Positions 30,500 through 38,803 of a stretch of 46,597 nt of DNA are shown here, in pieces; the stretch's first letter is position 1, and the number at the start of each line of letters is the position of its first letter. The notes below the pieces were generated by a model. That model worked only from the letters and a program-made list of their open reading frames with translations, was not told the DNA's origin and searched no databases. Both the position numbers and the translations under genes were made by a program. Source of the stretch: an uncultured Collinsella sp. (GTDB lineage: Bacteria; Actinomycetota; Coriobacteriia; Coriobacteriales; Coriobacteriaceae); NCBI GenBank assembly GCA_900538305.1, contig UPXY01000015.1, forward strand, positions 1 to 46,597. Reading direction: 5' to 3'.

Positions 30500-31987
30500 A
30501 TGCAGGCAATTGTTCGCATCAACCCGCTCGATAACGTGGTCGTGGCGCTGCGTCCGCTTGCGGCGGGCGAGGTGCTCAGCGTCGAGGGCGCAGGCGAGGT
30601 GCGCGTTGCGGAGGATATCCCCCAAGGCCACAAGATGGCCGTGCGCGCGCTTGCCTTGGGCGAGAACGTGGTGAAGTACGGTCTGCCCATCGGGCACGCG
30701 ACCTGCGACATAGCGCCGGGAGAGCACGTGCATACGCACCGCATGGCCACGAACCTCTCCGGCGAGGTCGAGTACAGCTATGAACCGGTTGTATGCGACC
30801 TCGAGCCGGTTGAGCCCGAGACCATGCGTGCGTTCCGTCGGGCGGACGGCCGCGTGGGCATCCGCAACGAGATTTGGATCCTTCCCACGGTGGGCTGCGT
30901 GAACGAGGTTGCCGCGGCACTCGCTGCGGACGCAGCGGATCTTGTGCGCGGGTCGGTCGACGGCGTCGTGGCGTTTGCGCATCCCTTCGGCTGCAGCCAG
31001 ACGGGCGCCGACCACGCCCAGACGCGAAAGCTTCTCGCCGCGCTCGCGCATCATCCCAACGCGGGTGGTGTGCTCGTGCTTGGCTTGGGCTGCGAGAATC
31101 TCACGCATGAGCAGTTCGTGGAGGAGCTGGGCACTTTCGACGAGCGGCGCATTCGCTTCCTCACCTGCCAAGACGTGGATGACGAGATGGCTGCTGGCCG
31201 CGAGATCCTGCAGGAGCTCGTGGAATATGCTGCCGGCTTCGAGCGCGAGGACGTGCCGGTGAGCGAGCTTGTGATCGGCATGAAGTGCGGCGGCTCGGAC
31301 GGTCTTTCCGGCATCACGGCGAACCCCGTGATCGGGCGCGTGTCCGATATGCTCGTCGCTCGCGGTGGCACATCGATCCTCACCGAGGTACCCGAGATGT
31401 TCGGCGCCGAGGACATCCTGCTTTCGCGGTGCCGCACGAGCGAGGTTTTCGACGAGGCGGCCTCGATGCTCAACGGCTTCAAGGACTATTTCATCCGCCA
31501 TGGCGAAGTGGTGTACGAGAACCCGAGCCCTGGCAACAAGGCGGGCGGCATCACCACGCTCGAGGACAAGAGCTGCGGCTGCGTGCAGAAAGGCGGTGCT
31601 GCGCCCATCGACGGCGTTCTGGGCTATGGCGACCGCATCCAGACGCGCGGGCTCAACCTTTTGTGCGGACCGGGCAACGACCTCGTATCCGCGACGGCTC
31701 TCGCCGCTGCCGGTGCGAACATCGTGCTCTTCTCCACGGGACGCGGCACGCCGTTCGGCAGCGCCGTGCCCACCTGCAAAGTGTTCACCAACACCGCGTT
31801 GAGCGAGCGCAAGCCCAGGTGGATGGATTTCAACGCAGGCGTCGTGGCCGATGGCGAGCGTACCATCGACGAGGCAGCCGCGGATCTGTTTCACCGTGTG
31901 ATCGCTTTCGCGGAAGGAGAGAAGACCGTGAGCGAGCGTGCGGGGTACCGGGGGATTGCCATCTGGAAAGACGGCGTCACGCTCTGA
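30500..31987 (+). CDS. uxaA: Altronate dehydratase, UxaA
   Basis: 495 aa; GAGGAGG precedes the ATG. N-terminal SAF domain (1 to about 95: AIVRINPLDNVVVALRPLAA, DIPQGHKMAVRAL), then the catalytic domain with GRVGIRNEIWILPTVGCVN (about 116-134), HPFGCSQTGADH, GMKCGGSDGLSGITANP (about 260-276) and SCGCVQKGG (about 358-366), whose cysteines and His bind the iron centre. It dehydrates D-altronate to KDG. A kinase and a KDPG aldolase are needed next; the only sugar-acid kinase in view is the IolC-type gene. The gene ends 194 bp before a third aldo/keto reductase. Confidence 0.94.
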   Translation: MQAIVRINPLDNVVVALRPLAAGEVLSVEGAGEVRVAEDIPQGHKMAVRALALGENVVKYGLPIGHATCDIAPGEHVHTHRMATNLSGEVEYSYEPVVCDLEPVEPETMRAFRRADGRVGIRNEIWILPTVGCVNEVAAALAADAADLVRGSVDGVVAFAHPFGCSQTGADHAQTRKLLAALAHHPNAGGVLVLGLGCENLTHEQFVEELGTFDERRIRFLTCQDVDDEMAAGREILQELVEYAAGFEREDVPVSELVIGMKCGGSDGLSGITANPVIGRVSDMLVARGGTSILTEVPEMFGAEDILLSRCRTSEVFDEAASMLNGFKDYFIRHGEVVYENPSPGNKAGGITTLEDKSCGCVQKGGAAPIDGVLGYGDRIQTRGLNLLCGPGNDLVSATALAAAGANIVLFSTGRGTPFGSAVPTCKVFTNTALSERKPRWMDFNAGVVADGERTIDEAAADLFHRVIAFAEGEKTVSERAGYRGIAIWKDGVTL

Positions 31988-32181
31988 CGGGGCTCAGGCA
32001 CCGCGCCTTGCCGTTCAGGTTTTCGGGTGCCGCACGCGAGGTATGCGCACGCGGCTTGCGCAGCGATCTGCGACACCCGAGCTCGTCAGAGATAAGGTAA
32101 CGTCTAAGACTGTCCCAAAATAACGCAAAAGGTAACGTTTTGAACCCGTCCCTAAATACCACATCGAGGAAGGAACAGCGC

Positions 32182-33066
32182 ATGGCAAAGGTATTCGACG
32201 CAAGCGTCCAGACCATCACACTGAACGATGGCAGCCAGATCCCGCAGGCGGGGTTCGGCACGTTTAAGATCGATCCCGATATGACGCAGCAGGCTGTCGA
32301 AGAGGCGCTCGAGATCGGTTACCGCCACATCGACACCGCGTCTGCCTATGCGAACGAGGCCGGCGTGGGTGCCGCGCTCCGTGCGACGGGTATGGTCGAC
32401 AACGTCTATACCGTGACGAAGCTGCGCAATGCGGATCAGGGCTACGACAATGCCTTGCGCGCTTGCGAGACCTCGCTTAAAGACCTTGGCCTCGACCGTA
32501 TCGACCTTTACCTCATTCACTGGCCGGTTCCAACGCAGGATCGTTACGTCGAGACGTGGCGCGCCATGGCGAAGCTCGTAGAAGATGGCCTGGTTGGTTC
32601 CATCGGCGTATGCAACTTCTTGCCCGACCATCTGCGTCGCTTGGTGGACGAGACGGGTGTGGTGCCCGTGGTGAACCAGGTCGAATCGCATCCGGCGTTT
32701 TGGCGCCCGGAGCTCGATGCGCTTTGCCGCGAGCTCGGTGTGGTCGTAGAGGCATATTCGCCGCTCGGCCGCGGTAGCGACATCGAATCCGCTCCTGCAA
32801 AGGCAGCTGCCGCTGCACATGGCGTGACCTGCGCGCAAGCGGTGCTTCGCTGGCATATCCAGAAGGGTCACGTGATCATCCCCAAGTCCACACATGCCGA
32901 GCGCATGCGCGAGAATCTCGATGTCTTCGGCTTTGAGCTCACGGACGCCGAGATGGCAGCTTTCGACGCGCTCGATTGTCCGGAAGGCCAGATTAGCGGC
33001 GACCCGAATACGTTCGACCGTCCGCAAACGCTCGAGGACATGATGGCGCGCGGAAACGTGAAGTAG
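32182..33066 (+). CDS. Aldo/keto reductase, AKR5-like
   Basis: 294 aa; GAGGAAGGA precedes the ATG at 32182. Catalytic tetrad: Asp/Tyr in RHIDTASAYANE (about 46-57), Lys in VTKLRN (about 75-80), His in LIHWPVP (about 108-114). The cofactor end reads IIPKSTHAERMREN (about 237-250). It is in the same group as the reductase at 27743 but without that protein's N-terminal extension. Group members act on methylglyoxal, 2,5-diketogluconate and other small carbonyls. The upstream 194 bp hold two GGTAACGT words (32096 and 32131) and a worn family C relative (TGTCCCAAAATAACG, 32109-32123). Confidence 0.87.
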   Translation: MAKVFDASVQTITLNDGSQIPQAGFGTFKIDPDMTQQAVEEALEIGYRHIDTASAYANEAGVGAALRATGMVDNVYTVTKLRNADQGYDNALRACETSLKDLGLDRIDLYLIHWPVPTQDRYVETWRAMAKLVEDGLVGSIGVCNFLPDHLRRLVDETGVVPVVNQVESHPAFWRPELDALCRELGVVVEAYSPLGRGSDIESAPAKAAAAAHGVTCAQAVLRWHIQKGHVIIPKSTHAERMRENLDVFGFELTDAEMAAFDALDCPEGQISGDPNTFDRPQTLEDMMARGNVK

Positions 33067-33327
33067 GCTGCCGAATCGGCGTAGGGGAGAGCAAGATTAC
33101 CTTCGGTGCATACGACGATACGATGCTCCACCTGCCGCTTCACTTGGTGCCCGAATACGCGAGCGATCCGTATGAATACGGAAATGCGCGCGCCGTAAAT
33201 TCCGAACGCGTGGCGCTGCGGACGAGGGATGTGACGAGCCGGCGCACAGATCGTTGCCGCGCTCTAGCGAAGGAGGCTAAACCCAGCCCGGAAACTAGTC
33301 TCAACTGGGTTAGAAGTTCACTCGATT

Positions 33328-33465
33328 CGGTTATCAACGGTTATATTGAAACACGGCGAGTAGACCGCATGAGCGAAAGCCAACTACCTGCGGTTTTATT
33401 GATTCAAAACACTAGTCTACTCGGGCAGTCCAAGAATAACCGTTGATAACCGAAAGTTTTTGATT
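33328..33465. other. Long inverted-repeat structure, possible ncRNA or invertible segment
   Basis: CGGTTATCAACGGTTAT (33328-33344) and its exact complement (33436-33452) are 17-bp arms; each holds two CGGTTAT heptamers. Inside, CGAGTAGAC/GTCTACTCG (33357-33365, 33415-33423) and ACCGCA/TGCGGT (33364-33369, 33389-33394) continue the pairing, giving a hairpin of about 125 nt followed by GTTTTTGATTTT. The gap 33067-33552 has no convincing gene and this part is AT-richer than its neighbours. It may be a structured RNA, a site-specific inversion site or a small non-autonomous element. Confidence 0.6.
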
Positions 33466-33552
33466 TTGCGACCCCAAATCACACTGACCTGCTCGCCTTG
33501 GGCTGGATGGAGCAGATGAAGCCCGTGGGAAAACGATGGCAGCGACAGATGG

Positions 33553-33596
33553 AAAACGGTCTCGGCACGACGAACTGCCTGCCGAGACCGTTTTTT
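33553..33596. terminator. Strong bidirectional terminator
   Basis: AAAACGGTCTCGGCA (33553-33567) pairs perfectly with 33580-33594; the loop is 12 nt. A T run follows on the plus strand and A's precede, so it works for the minus-strand alcohol dehydrogenase that ends at 33648 and for any transcript from the left. Confidence 0.88.
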
Positions 33597-33647
33597 CAGC
33601 GCATTTCGTGCGGCACCGAGCCGCTTGCCGCGTACAGAGAGGCTGCT

Positions 33648-34811
33648 CTATGCGTAAACCTCGCGGTAGAGCGCCTGCATGTCTTCTACGGTGACTGACT
33701 TGATAGTGTTCGCAGGGCTACCGCTCGCCTGCGCATCGTTCGCCATCTTCTCGATCGCGGCATAAAACGCTGTGCGTTCCACGCCGAATTGCTCGAGGGT
33801 GGGGACGTTCAGCTCTTCGAGCAGCGCATGGATTGCGGCCATGAGGTCTTCTGCGGCCGTCTTGTCGTCCGCCGCGGTGCTCACGCCGCAATAGCGAGCG
33901 ACCTCGGCGAAGCGGTCGTAAGCGCCGTCGAGCGCGAAGTTGAAGCACGCCTCCATGAGCATGGCGTTCGAGAGACCGTGCGGCACGTGGAAGAGCGCGC
34001 CGATGGGGCGGGACATGCCGTGGATGATCGTGACAGACGCATTGTTGAACGCGATACCCGCTTCTGTGGCGGCGATGGACATCTGCGTGCGCGCCTCGAC
34101 GTTGCCGGGCTCACGCACACAGGTTGCCAGGTTCTCGAAGATGCGCTTAGCGGCGGAGAGCGAGAAGGTCTGCGAGAGCGGCTGTGCCTTGCGCGAGGTG
34201 TAGGACTCGATAGCGTGGCAGAGCGCATCGAGGCCGGTCGCGCTTGTGACGCTTGCGGGCGCGGTGAGCGTGAAGGCCGGGTCGACGATGGCGACCTCGG
34301 GGATGAGCGGAGCGCCAGCGATGAGCATCTTCACGTCTGCCTGCGTGTTCGTGATGATAGTGAATTGCGTGGCCTCGGAGCCGGTGCCGGCGGTGGTGGG
34401 GATGGCGACCATGGGGCACACGGAGCCGGAGAAGCTCTCTCCTAGGAACGAATCGATGTCGCGGCCGCTCGAAACGACCATCGCGATGGCCTTCATGGTA
34501 TCGATGGGCGAGCCCCCGCCGAGCGCGATCATGAAATCGCAGCCATGCTCCTGGAAGAGCTCGGCACCGCGCGCGACCATGGTGTCGACCGGTTCGGAAT
34601 TGACCTCGTCGTAGATGTGGTAGGAGATACCGGCATCGTCGAGCATGTTCGTCACGCGGGCGAGGTTGCCGAGTTTTGCCATCATGGCATCGGTTACGAT
34701 GAGCGCACGCGTGCCGAGCGTTGCGACGAGCGTCGATGCCTCAGCGAGGGCATCCGGTCCGTAGATGATGTGATGGGGCGTGATGAAGGTTCGGGCAGTG
34801 CTTTTGGACAT
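33648..34811 (-). CDS. Iron-containing alcohol dehydrogenase
   Basis: 387 aa; AAGGAGG is 4 nt before the ATG at 34811, so the longer in-frame start is rejected. NAD motif GGGSPIDTMKA (about 96-106), TTAGTGSEAT (about 138-147), and the metal site: Asp in PEVAIVDP (about 195), His in GLDALCHAIES (about 200-210), His in IIHGMSRPIGALFHVPHG (about 262-279). The family (FucO, AdhB/AdhE, EutG) interconverts alcohols and aldehydes with Fe2+. In this position it could reduce the lactaldehyde or acetaldehyde made by aldolases of the neighbouring loci, but nothing fixes the substrate. It is monocistronic, ending at a strong terminator. Confidence 0.9.
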   Translation of the reverse strand: MSKSTARTFITPHHIIYGPDALAEASTLVATLGTRALIVTDAMMAKLGNLARVTNMLDDAGISYHIYDEVNSEPVDTMVARGAELFQEHGCDFMIALGGGSPIDTMKAIAMVVSSGRDIDSFLGESFSGSVCPMVAIPTTAGTGSEATQFTIITNTQADVKMLIAGAPLIPEVAIVDPAFTLTAPASVTSATGLDALCHAIESYTSRKAQPLSQTFSLSAAKRIFENLATCVREPGNVEARTQMSIAATEAGIAFNNASVTIIHGMSRPIGALFHVPHGLSNAMLMEACFNFALDGAYDRFAEVARYCGVSTAADDKTAAEDLMAAIHALLEELNVPTLEQFGVERTAFYAAIEKMANDAQASGSPANTIKSVTVEDMQALYREVYA

Positions 34812-35187
34812 GGCTCCTCCTTGGTGATGCGGCTCCTGGGGCGATGCTCTTGCCGAAACCCAGCACAACGGGGTTTGATTTCGGCATATCACGTCGCGGC
34901 TTTCGAAAACTTACGTTTTGAAGATGGCAAAAATATGCATCTACCTGCGATTTTTAGTATATCGCATTTGAATACAGGGGTATGCGTCTTTCAACCGAAA
35001 AAGAACGTTGCGCGCGTGCGAGCATGCCGTGGTGGACTCGATTTCGAAAAACCCGGGCAGAAAAGGGCGCGTGCAATTACGTCTTTCGCCAACGCCCGTC
35101 ATGTCCTGCCCGGATTTCTGATGGGGAGGGAGCGGCGGCTCCCTGTAGAATGGTGCCGATTGGAAATCGCGGACGAAAGGAACCTTC
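34812..35187. promoter_or_regulatory. Intergenic region between the alcohol dehydrogenase and pyrE
   Basis: 376 bases with no gene. The dehydrogenase side is AT-rich (about 34900-35000) and should hold its minus-strand promoter. On the pyrE side an extended -10, TGTAGAAT (35144-35151), would start pyrE near 35158; a hairpin GGGAGC/GCTCCC (35128-35143) overlaps it. No clear -35 box or attenuator with a T tract is visible. Confidence 0.45.
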
Positions 35188-35871
35188 ATGGAGCAGTACA
35201 AGCAGGAGTTCATCGAGTTCATGGTCGAGAGCGACGTGCTCAAGTTTGGCGAGTTCACGCTCAAGAGCGGCCGCACCTCGCCGTTTTTCATGAACGCAGG
35301 TGCCTATGTGACCGGTGAGCAGCTCAAGCGCCTGGGCGAGTTTTACGCGCGTGCCATCCACGATAATTTCGGCCTCGACTTCGACGTCGTCTTCGGCCCT
35401 GCATACAAGGGCATTCCGCTGTCGGTCGTCACGGCCATCGCCCTGCACGAGCTCTATGGCAAGGAGGTCAAGTACTGTTCCGACCGCAAAGAGGTCAAGG
35501 ACCACGGCGCAGACAAGGGCGGCATGCTTGGCTACGAGCTTAAAGACGGCGACCGCGTGGTGATGGTCGAGGACGTCACGACGTCGGGCAAGTCGATCGA
35601 CGAAACGTATCCCAAGCTCAAGGCTGCGGCAGACGTCGAGATCAAGGGACTCATCGTGTCGCTCAACCGCATGGAGGTCGGCAAGGGCGGCGTGGTGACG
35701 GCGCAGCAGGAGATCCAGGAGAAGTACGGCTTTCCCGTGGCGTCGATCGTGTCGATGGCTGAGGTCACCGAGGTGCTCTACAACCACGAGGTGGGCGGTC
35801 GCGTGGTGATCGACGACAAGATCAAGGGAGCGCTCGACGCTTACTACAAGCAGTATGGCGTGAAGGCATAA
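35188..35871 (+). CDS. pyrE: Orotate phosphoribosyltransferase PyrE
   Basis: 227 aa; GAAAGGA precedes the ATG. Type I phosphoribosyltransferase: the PRPP loop VVMVEDVTTSGKS (about 129-141) and FGPAYKGIPLSV (about 71-82), with the flexible loop KEVKDHGADKGG (about 98-109). It converts orotate and PRPP to OMP in pyrimidine synthesis. It stands alone here; no other pyr gene is in the window, unlike the common pyr operon. Confidence 0.93.
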   Translation: MEQYKQEFIEFMVESDVLKFGEFTLKSGRTSPFFMNAGAYVTGEQLKRLGEFYARAIHDNFGLDFDVVFGPAYKGIPLSVVTAIALHELYGKEVKYCSDRKEVKDHGADKGGMLGYELKDGDRVVMVEDVTTSGKSIDETYPKLKAAADVEIKGLIVSLNRMEVGKGGVVTAQQEIQEKYGFPVASIVSMAEVTEVLYNHEVGGRVVIDDKIKGALDAYYKQYGVKA

Positions 35872-36071
35872 GGCGAGCGCGGTCGCTGCTCGGCGCACGT
35901 GATGAACGCATCGGTCGGGCGGCAATACCGAGCCTTGCGCGTCTCTTTTCGAAACGCTTACCGATGAAAAACGCGCTGTTCAAGCAATTGCCCGCGCGGC
36001 GCGCTACTATGGTACTCATCGATAAGCGAAGCGCGCGTTGCTGCGCTTCATGGCGGCGTATGGAGGATACG

Positions 36072-36626
36072 ATGTATAAAAAGATGCTGCTCGCGCCGGT
36101 GATGGCCATCGCCTGCGTGCTCACGCTCGTGCTCGCTGGATGCGGCGGGGCTTCGGCTGAAGATCTGATTCGCGAGAACATCGAGAGCTACATGGGCGAG
36201 ATCGACGGCGCGAACGAAGAGTTCGTTGCCGGTCTTGAGGCGAGCGCGGGCGAAGATCTTGAGCAGCTCGGCCTCTCGGCGGACGAGTTCGCTGCTGCCT
36301 ACCTCGACGGCTACGGCTACGAGATTGGCGACATCACCGTCGATGGCGAGACCGCGACGGCCGAGATCACCATTACCATCAAGTCGTACTCCGACATCAT
36401 GACCACATTCCAGAACGACTTCTACGAGTGGGCGTATAGCGTCGATGTCAGCTCCGTCACGCAGGACGATATCTATCAGCAGGCGGGTCAGATGCTTCTC
36501 GACGCGACGACCAACGCCGAGCCCGTCTCCACGACGGTCGAGGTCGGCTACACGCAGAACTCCAACGGCGACTGGGAGATGGATTCCAGCTCTCAGACCG
36601 AGCTCTCCTCGGTGGTTATGGCGTAG
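36072..36626 (+). CDS. Lipoprotein of unknown function, paralogue of the next gene's C-terminal domain
   Basis: 184 aa; the ATG at 36072 follows GGAGG by 5 nt. A lipoprotein signal peptide (MYKK..., hydrophobic core, LAGC with lipid Cys at 24) is followed by an acidic domain. From about residue 60 it matches the C-terminal domain of the next gene: SADEFAAAYLDGYGYEIGD and TIKSYSDIMTTFQNDFYEW against SADEFADAYLDGYGYEVGT and TIKSYAEIMSTFESDFYAW. The ending WEMDSSSQTELSSV also matches WWMDSSSEYELMSI. A tandem duplication with different anchors is the simple reading. The function is unknown; DUF5105-like domains are similar in look. Confidence 0.82.
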   Translation: MYKKMLLAPVMAIACVLTLVLAGCGGASAEDLIRENIESYMGEIDGANEEFVAGLEASAGEDLEQLGLSADEFAAAYLDGYGYEIGDITVDGETATAEITITIKSYSDIMTTFQNDFYEWAYSVDVSSVTQDDIYQQAGQMLLDATTNAEPVSTTVEVGYTQNSNGDWEMDSSSQTELSSVVMA

Positions 36627-36679
36627 CAGGCTTACAGCAGACGCCTTAGGTGCGTCTGGTTTGCACAGTTGATTCGCAT

Positions 36680-36707
36680 GCGCCCCGCCCTGGTGTGGGG
36701 CGCTTTG
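36680..36707 (+). terminator. Terminator after the lipoprotein gene
   Basis: GCGCCCC (36680-36686) pairs with GGGGCGC (36697-36703), loop 10 nt, followed by TTTGCTT. It lies 26 bp before the next ATG, so the next gene may have an own promoter or depend on read-through. Confidence 0.6.
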
Positions 36708-36732
36708 CTTAGGTCGATGGTTGGGGGAAGCG

Positions 36733-38019
36733 ATGTTCTGCACGAATTGCGGCAAGGAATTGCCCGAAGGAACGATGTTCTGCACGCAATGCGGGAGGCC
36801 TGTTGAAGCTGCGGCGACGCCTGGGGTCGTACAGGCGCCGCAGCCCGCGCCCGAAGTGGCACCGGTGCCCGAGGCCGCTTCTGCGCCGCAGCCCGCACCC
36901 GTCACACCGGAGGCTAACCCTACGCCGGCTGCAGAACCCGTCTATACGGAAGCCCCGCAGCCCGCGCCCGCATATGCCGCACCGCAGCCCGCGCCTGCCC
37001 CCGCTCCCGCGTCGGCACCCGAGCAGCCCAAGAAGAAGGGCGGCAAGGGCAAGGTCGTTGGCATCGTGCTGGGCATCGTGGCGCTTGTCGCCGTGCTCGG
37101 CGTGGGCGGGTATTTCGTCTACACGAACTTCTTCGTCACGGGTCCCGAAGAGGTCATTATGGAGGATCTCGAGGCACAGCTCGCAGATTACTCCGATCCC
37201 ACGACGGGCAATGGCGACCGCCTCATGACCGAGGCGGATAACGTGCTCTCCGGCCTTGCGGCGTACCCGAGTCCGGGTGTCGACGCGTACGAGGCGTGGC
37301 TCGAGGATAGCTCCTACACGGTGGACGGCGTCGTGGTGGCAGACGATGGCGACACGGCGACGGCGACCGCCACGGTGACGCACGCGCCGCTCATTGAGTT
37401 CGTTGAGAATCACGAGGGCCTTGCTGACGACCCCGGCGAGCCTCAGGAGACGACGCTCGAGCTCACCTACGTGCGTGACGGCTCTTCCTGGACTGCCGAC
37501 GGCGATGAGCTCGAAGAGGCGGTCTTCGCGGCGTATCTGCCCTCCGACGAAGAGCTCATCATCTCGGACGTCGACAGTTATTTCGAGGCGGACGACGACA
37601 TGCGCTCGGGTTTCATCGCCGGGCTCGAGAGCGGATCGGGTAGCGAGCTCGATCAGCTGGGCATCTCGGCCGATGAGTTCGCCGATGCCTATCTCGACGG
37701 CTACGGCTACGAAGTCGGCACGGTGACGGTCGATGGCGACACCGCAGAGGTCGAGGTGACGGTTACGATCAAGTCGTACGCTGAGATTATGAGCACGTTC
37801 GAAAGTGACTTCTACGCATGGGCGGAGTCGGTCGATCCCTCGACGCTCACGAGCGAGGATCAGGTGTATCAGAAGGCCGGCGAGATGCTTATGGCGGCAG
37901 CGCAGGCCGCAGAACCGGAAGCGTACGACGCCACGCTCACCTTCTCGCAAGATAGCAGTGGCATATGGTGGATGGATTCCAGCTCGGAATACGAGCTCAT
38001 GAGTATCCTGGGTCTCTAA
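36733..38019 (+). CDS. Zinc-ribbon membrane protein with repeated extracytoplasmic domain
   Basis: 428 aa; GGGGGAAG precedes the ATG at 36733. A zinc ribbon (C3, C6, C17, C20; MFCTNCGKELPEGTMFCTQC) is followed by a Pro/Ala-rich linker with PQPAP repeats (about 25-98), a basic patch, one membrane helix (about 108-130) and a long acidic outer part. The basic residues before the helix put the zinc ribbon in the cytoplasm. The last 160 residues are homologous to the upstream lipoprotein; a middle part (about 135-265) is a further possible domain. Such proteins may link a cytoplasmic partner to the envelope, but the role is unknown. Confidence 0.82.
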   Translation: MFCTNCGKELPEGTMFCTQCGRPVEAAATPGVVQAPQPAPEVAPVPEAASAPQPAPVTPEANPTPAAEPVYTEAPQPAPAYAAPQPAPAPAPASAPEQPKKKGGKGKVVGIVLGIVALVAVLGVGGYFVYTNFFVTGPEEVIMEDLEAQLADYSDPTTGNGDRLMTEADNVLSGLAAYPSPGVDAYEAWLEDSSYTVDGVVVADDGDTATATATVTHAPLIEFVENHEGLADDPGEPQETTLELTYVRDGSSWTADGDELEEAVFAAYLPSDEELIISDVDSYFEADDDMRSGFIAGLESGSGSELDQLGISADEFADAYLDGYGYEVGTVTVDGDTAEVEVTVTIKSYAEIMSTFESDFYAWAESVDPSTLTSEDQVYQKAGEMLMAAAQAAEPEAYDATLTFSQDSSGIWWMDSSSEYELMSILGL

Positions 38020-38042
38020 AGCCGATAGCGAAATAGCATAAG

Positions 38043-38075
38043 GCGGGGTGCTGCGATAGTGCGGTGCCCCGCTTT
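38043..38075. terminator. Terminator between converging genes
   Basis: GCGGGGTGC (38043-38051) pairs with GTGCCCCGC (38064-38072) through six Watson-Crick and wobble pairs, followed by TTTGCG. It serves the zinc-ribbon gene and faces the converging HAD gene, which ends at 38080. Confidence 0.6.
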
Positions 38076-38079
38076 GCGT

Positions 38080-38745
38080 TTACGCGCCGGCAAGCGCGAT
38101 GAGCTCATCGGGGTGCTCGAGGATGAAATCCGCGCCCGCCTCCTCGAGCTCGGTTGCGCCGCGAAAGCCCCACGCCGCGCCCGCCACGAGCAAGCCGGCG
38201 TTGTGGCCGGTTTGTACGTCAACGTTGCTATCGCCTACGTAGAGAACCGTTTGGGGGTCGGCACCGAGCTGGTCGAGCACGTACCGCGTGATGGGTACCG
38301 CGGGCTTGGGCGGGAAGGCGGCAAGCGCGCCCTGCACGACTGCGAACCGCTGTCCGAAGAAGCGCTCGACGAGTGGCAGCGCTGCGTCGTGATCCTTGTT
38401 TGTGAGGACGGCGAGGGTGATGCCCGCCGCCCGCAGGCTGTCGAGTGCCTCGATGATGCCGGGATACGGCGCGGTGTGATCTTCCTTGTGCTCGGCGTAG
38501 CGAGCGTGGAATTCGGCAAGAACCTGCGCGAACATCGTCTCATCGCCCAGGTATTCCGCGGGCATGATGCGCTCGACGAGTTTGAGCATGCCGTTGCCCA
38601 CCTTATAGCGGTAGGCATCGAGGGGAAACGTCGGCCAACCGTGCAGCTCGCAGACGTAGTTACAGGCGCAGGCAAGATCTTCGAGGGTGTTCAAGATCGT
38701 GCCGTCGAGGTCGAAGACGATATGCGTGAACCGAGCGTTCATCAT
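38080..38745 (-). CDS. HAD-family phosphatase, phosphoglycolate phosphatase-like
   Basis: 221 aa; GAAAGG lies upstream of two adjacent ATG codons (38745 and 38742). HAD subfamily I with helical cap: IVFDLDGTILNT (about 9-20) with two nucleophile Asp, VLTNKDHDAA (about 116-125) as motif II, PKPAVPITRYVL with the motif III Lys, and YVGDSNVDVQTG (about 169-180). Gph-type enzymes remove phosphate from 2-phosphoglycolate and other small phosphoesters. It starts 58 bp after hypE in the same direction and may be transcribed with the hyp genes, though a functional link is not obvious. Confidence 0.88.
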   Translation of the reverse strand: MMNARFTHIVFDLDGTILNTLEDLACACNYVCELHGWPTFPLDAYRYKVGNGMLKLVERIMPAEYLGDETMFAQVLAEFHARYAEHKEDHTAPYPGIIEALDSLRAAGITLAVLTNKDHDAALPLVERFFGQRFAVVQGALAAFPPKPAVPITRYVLDQLGADPQTVLYVGDSNVDVQTGHNAGLLVAGAAWGFRGATELEEAGADFILEHPDELIALAGA

Positions 38746-38803
38746 AAGATGCCTTTCAGATCGGTACGTGATGCTTCCATGTTCGGTGTCAGACCATCAC
38801 TGT

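Noticed and set aside
33241..33345. tRNA gene or T-box leader in the gap after the third aldo/keto reductase
   Set aside because: No cloverleaf with CCA-compatible acceptor stem and no T-box sequence (GGGTGGTACCGCG) is present; only hairpins are seen.
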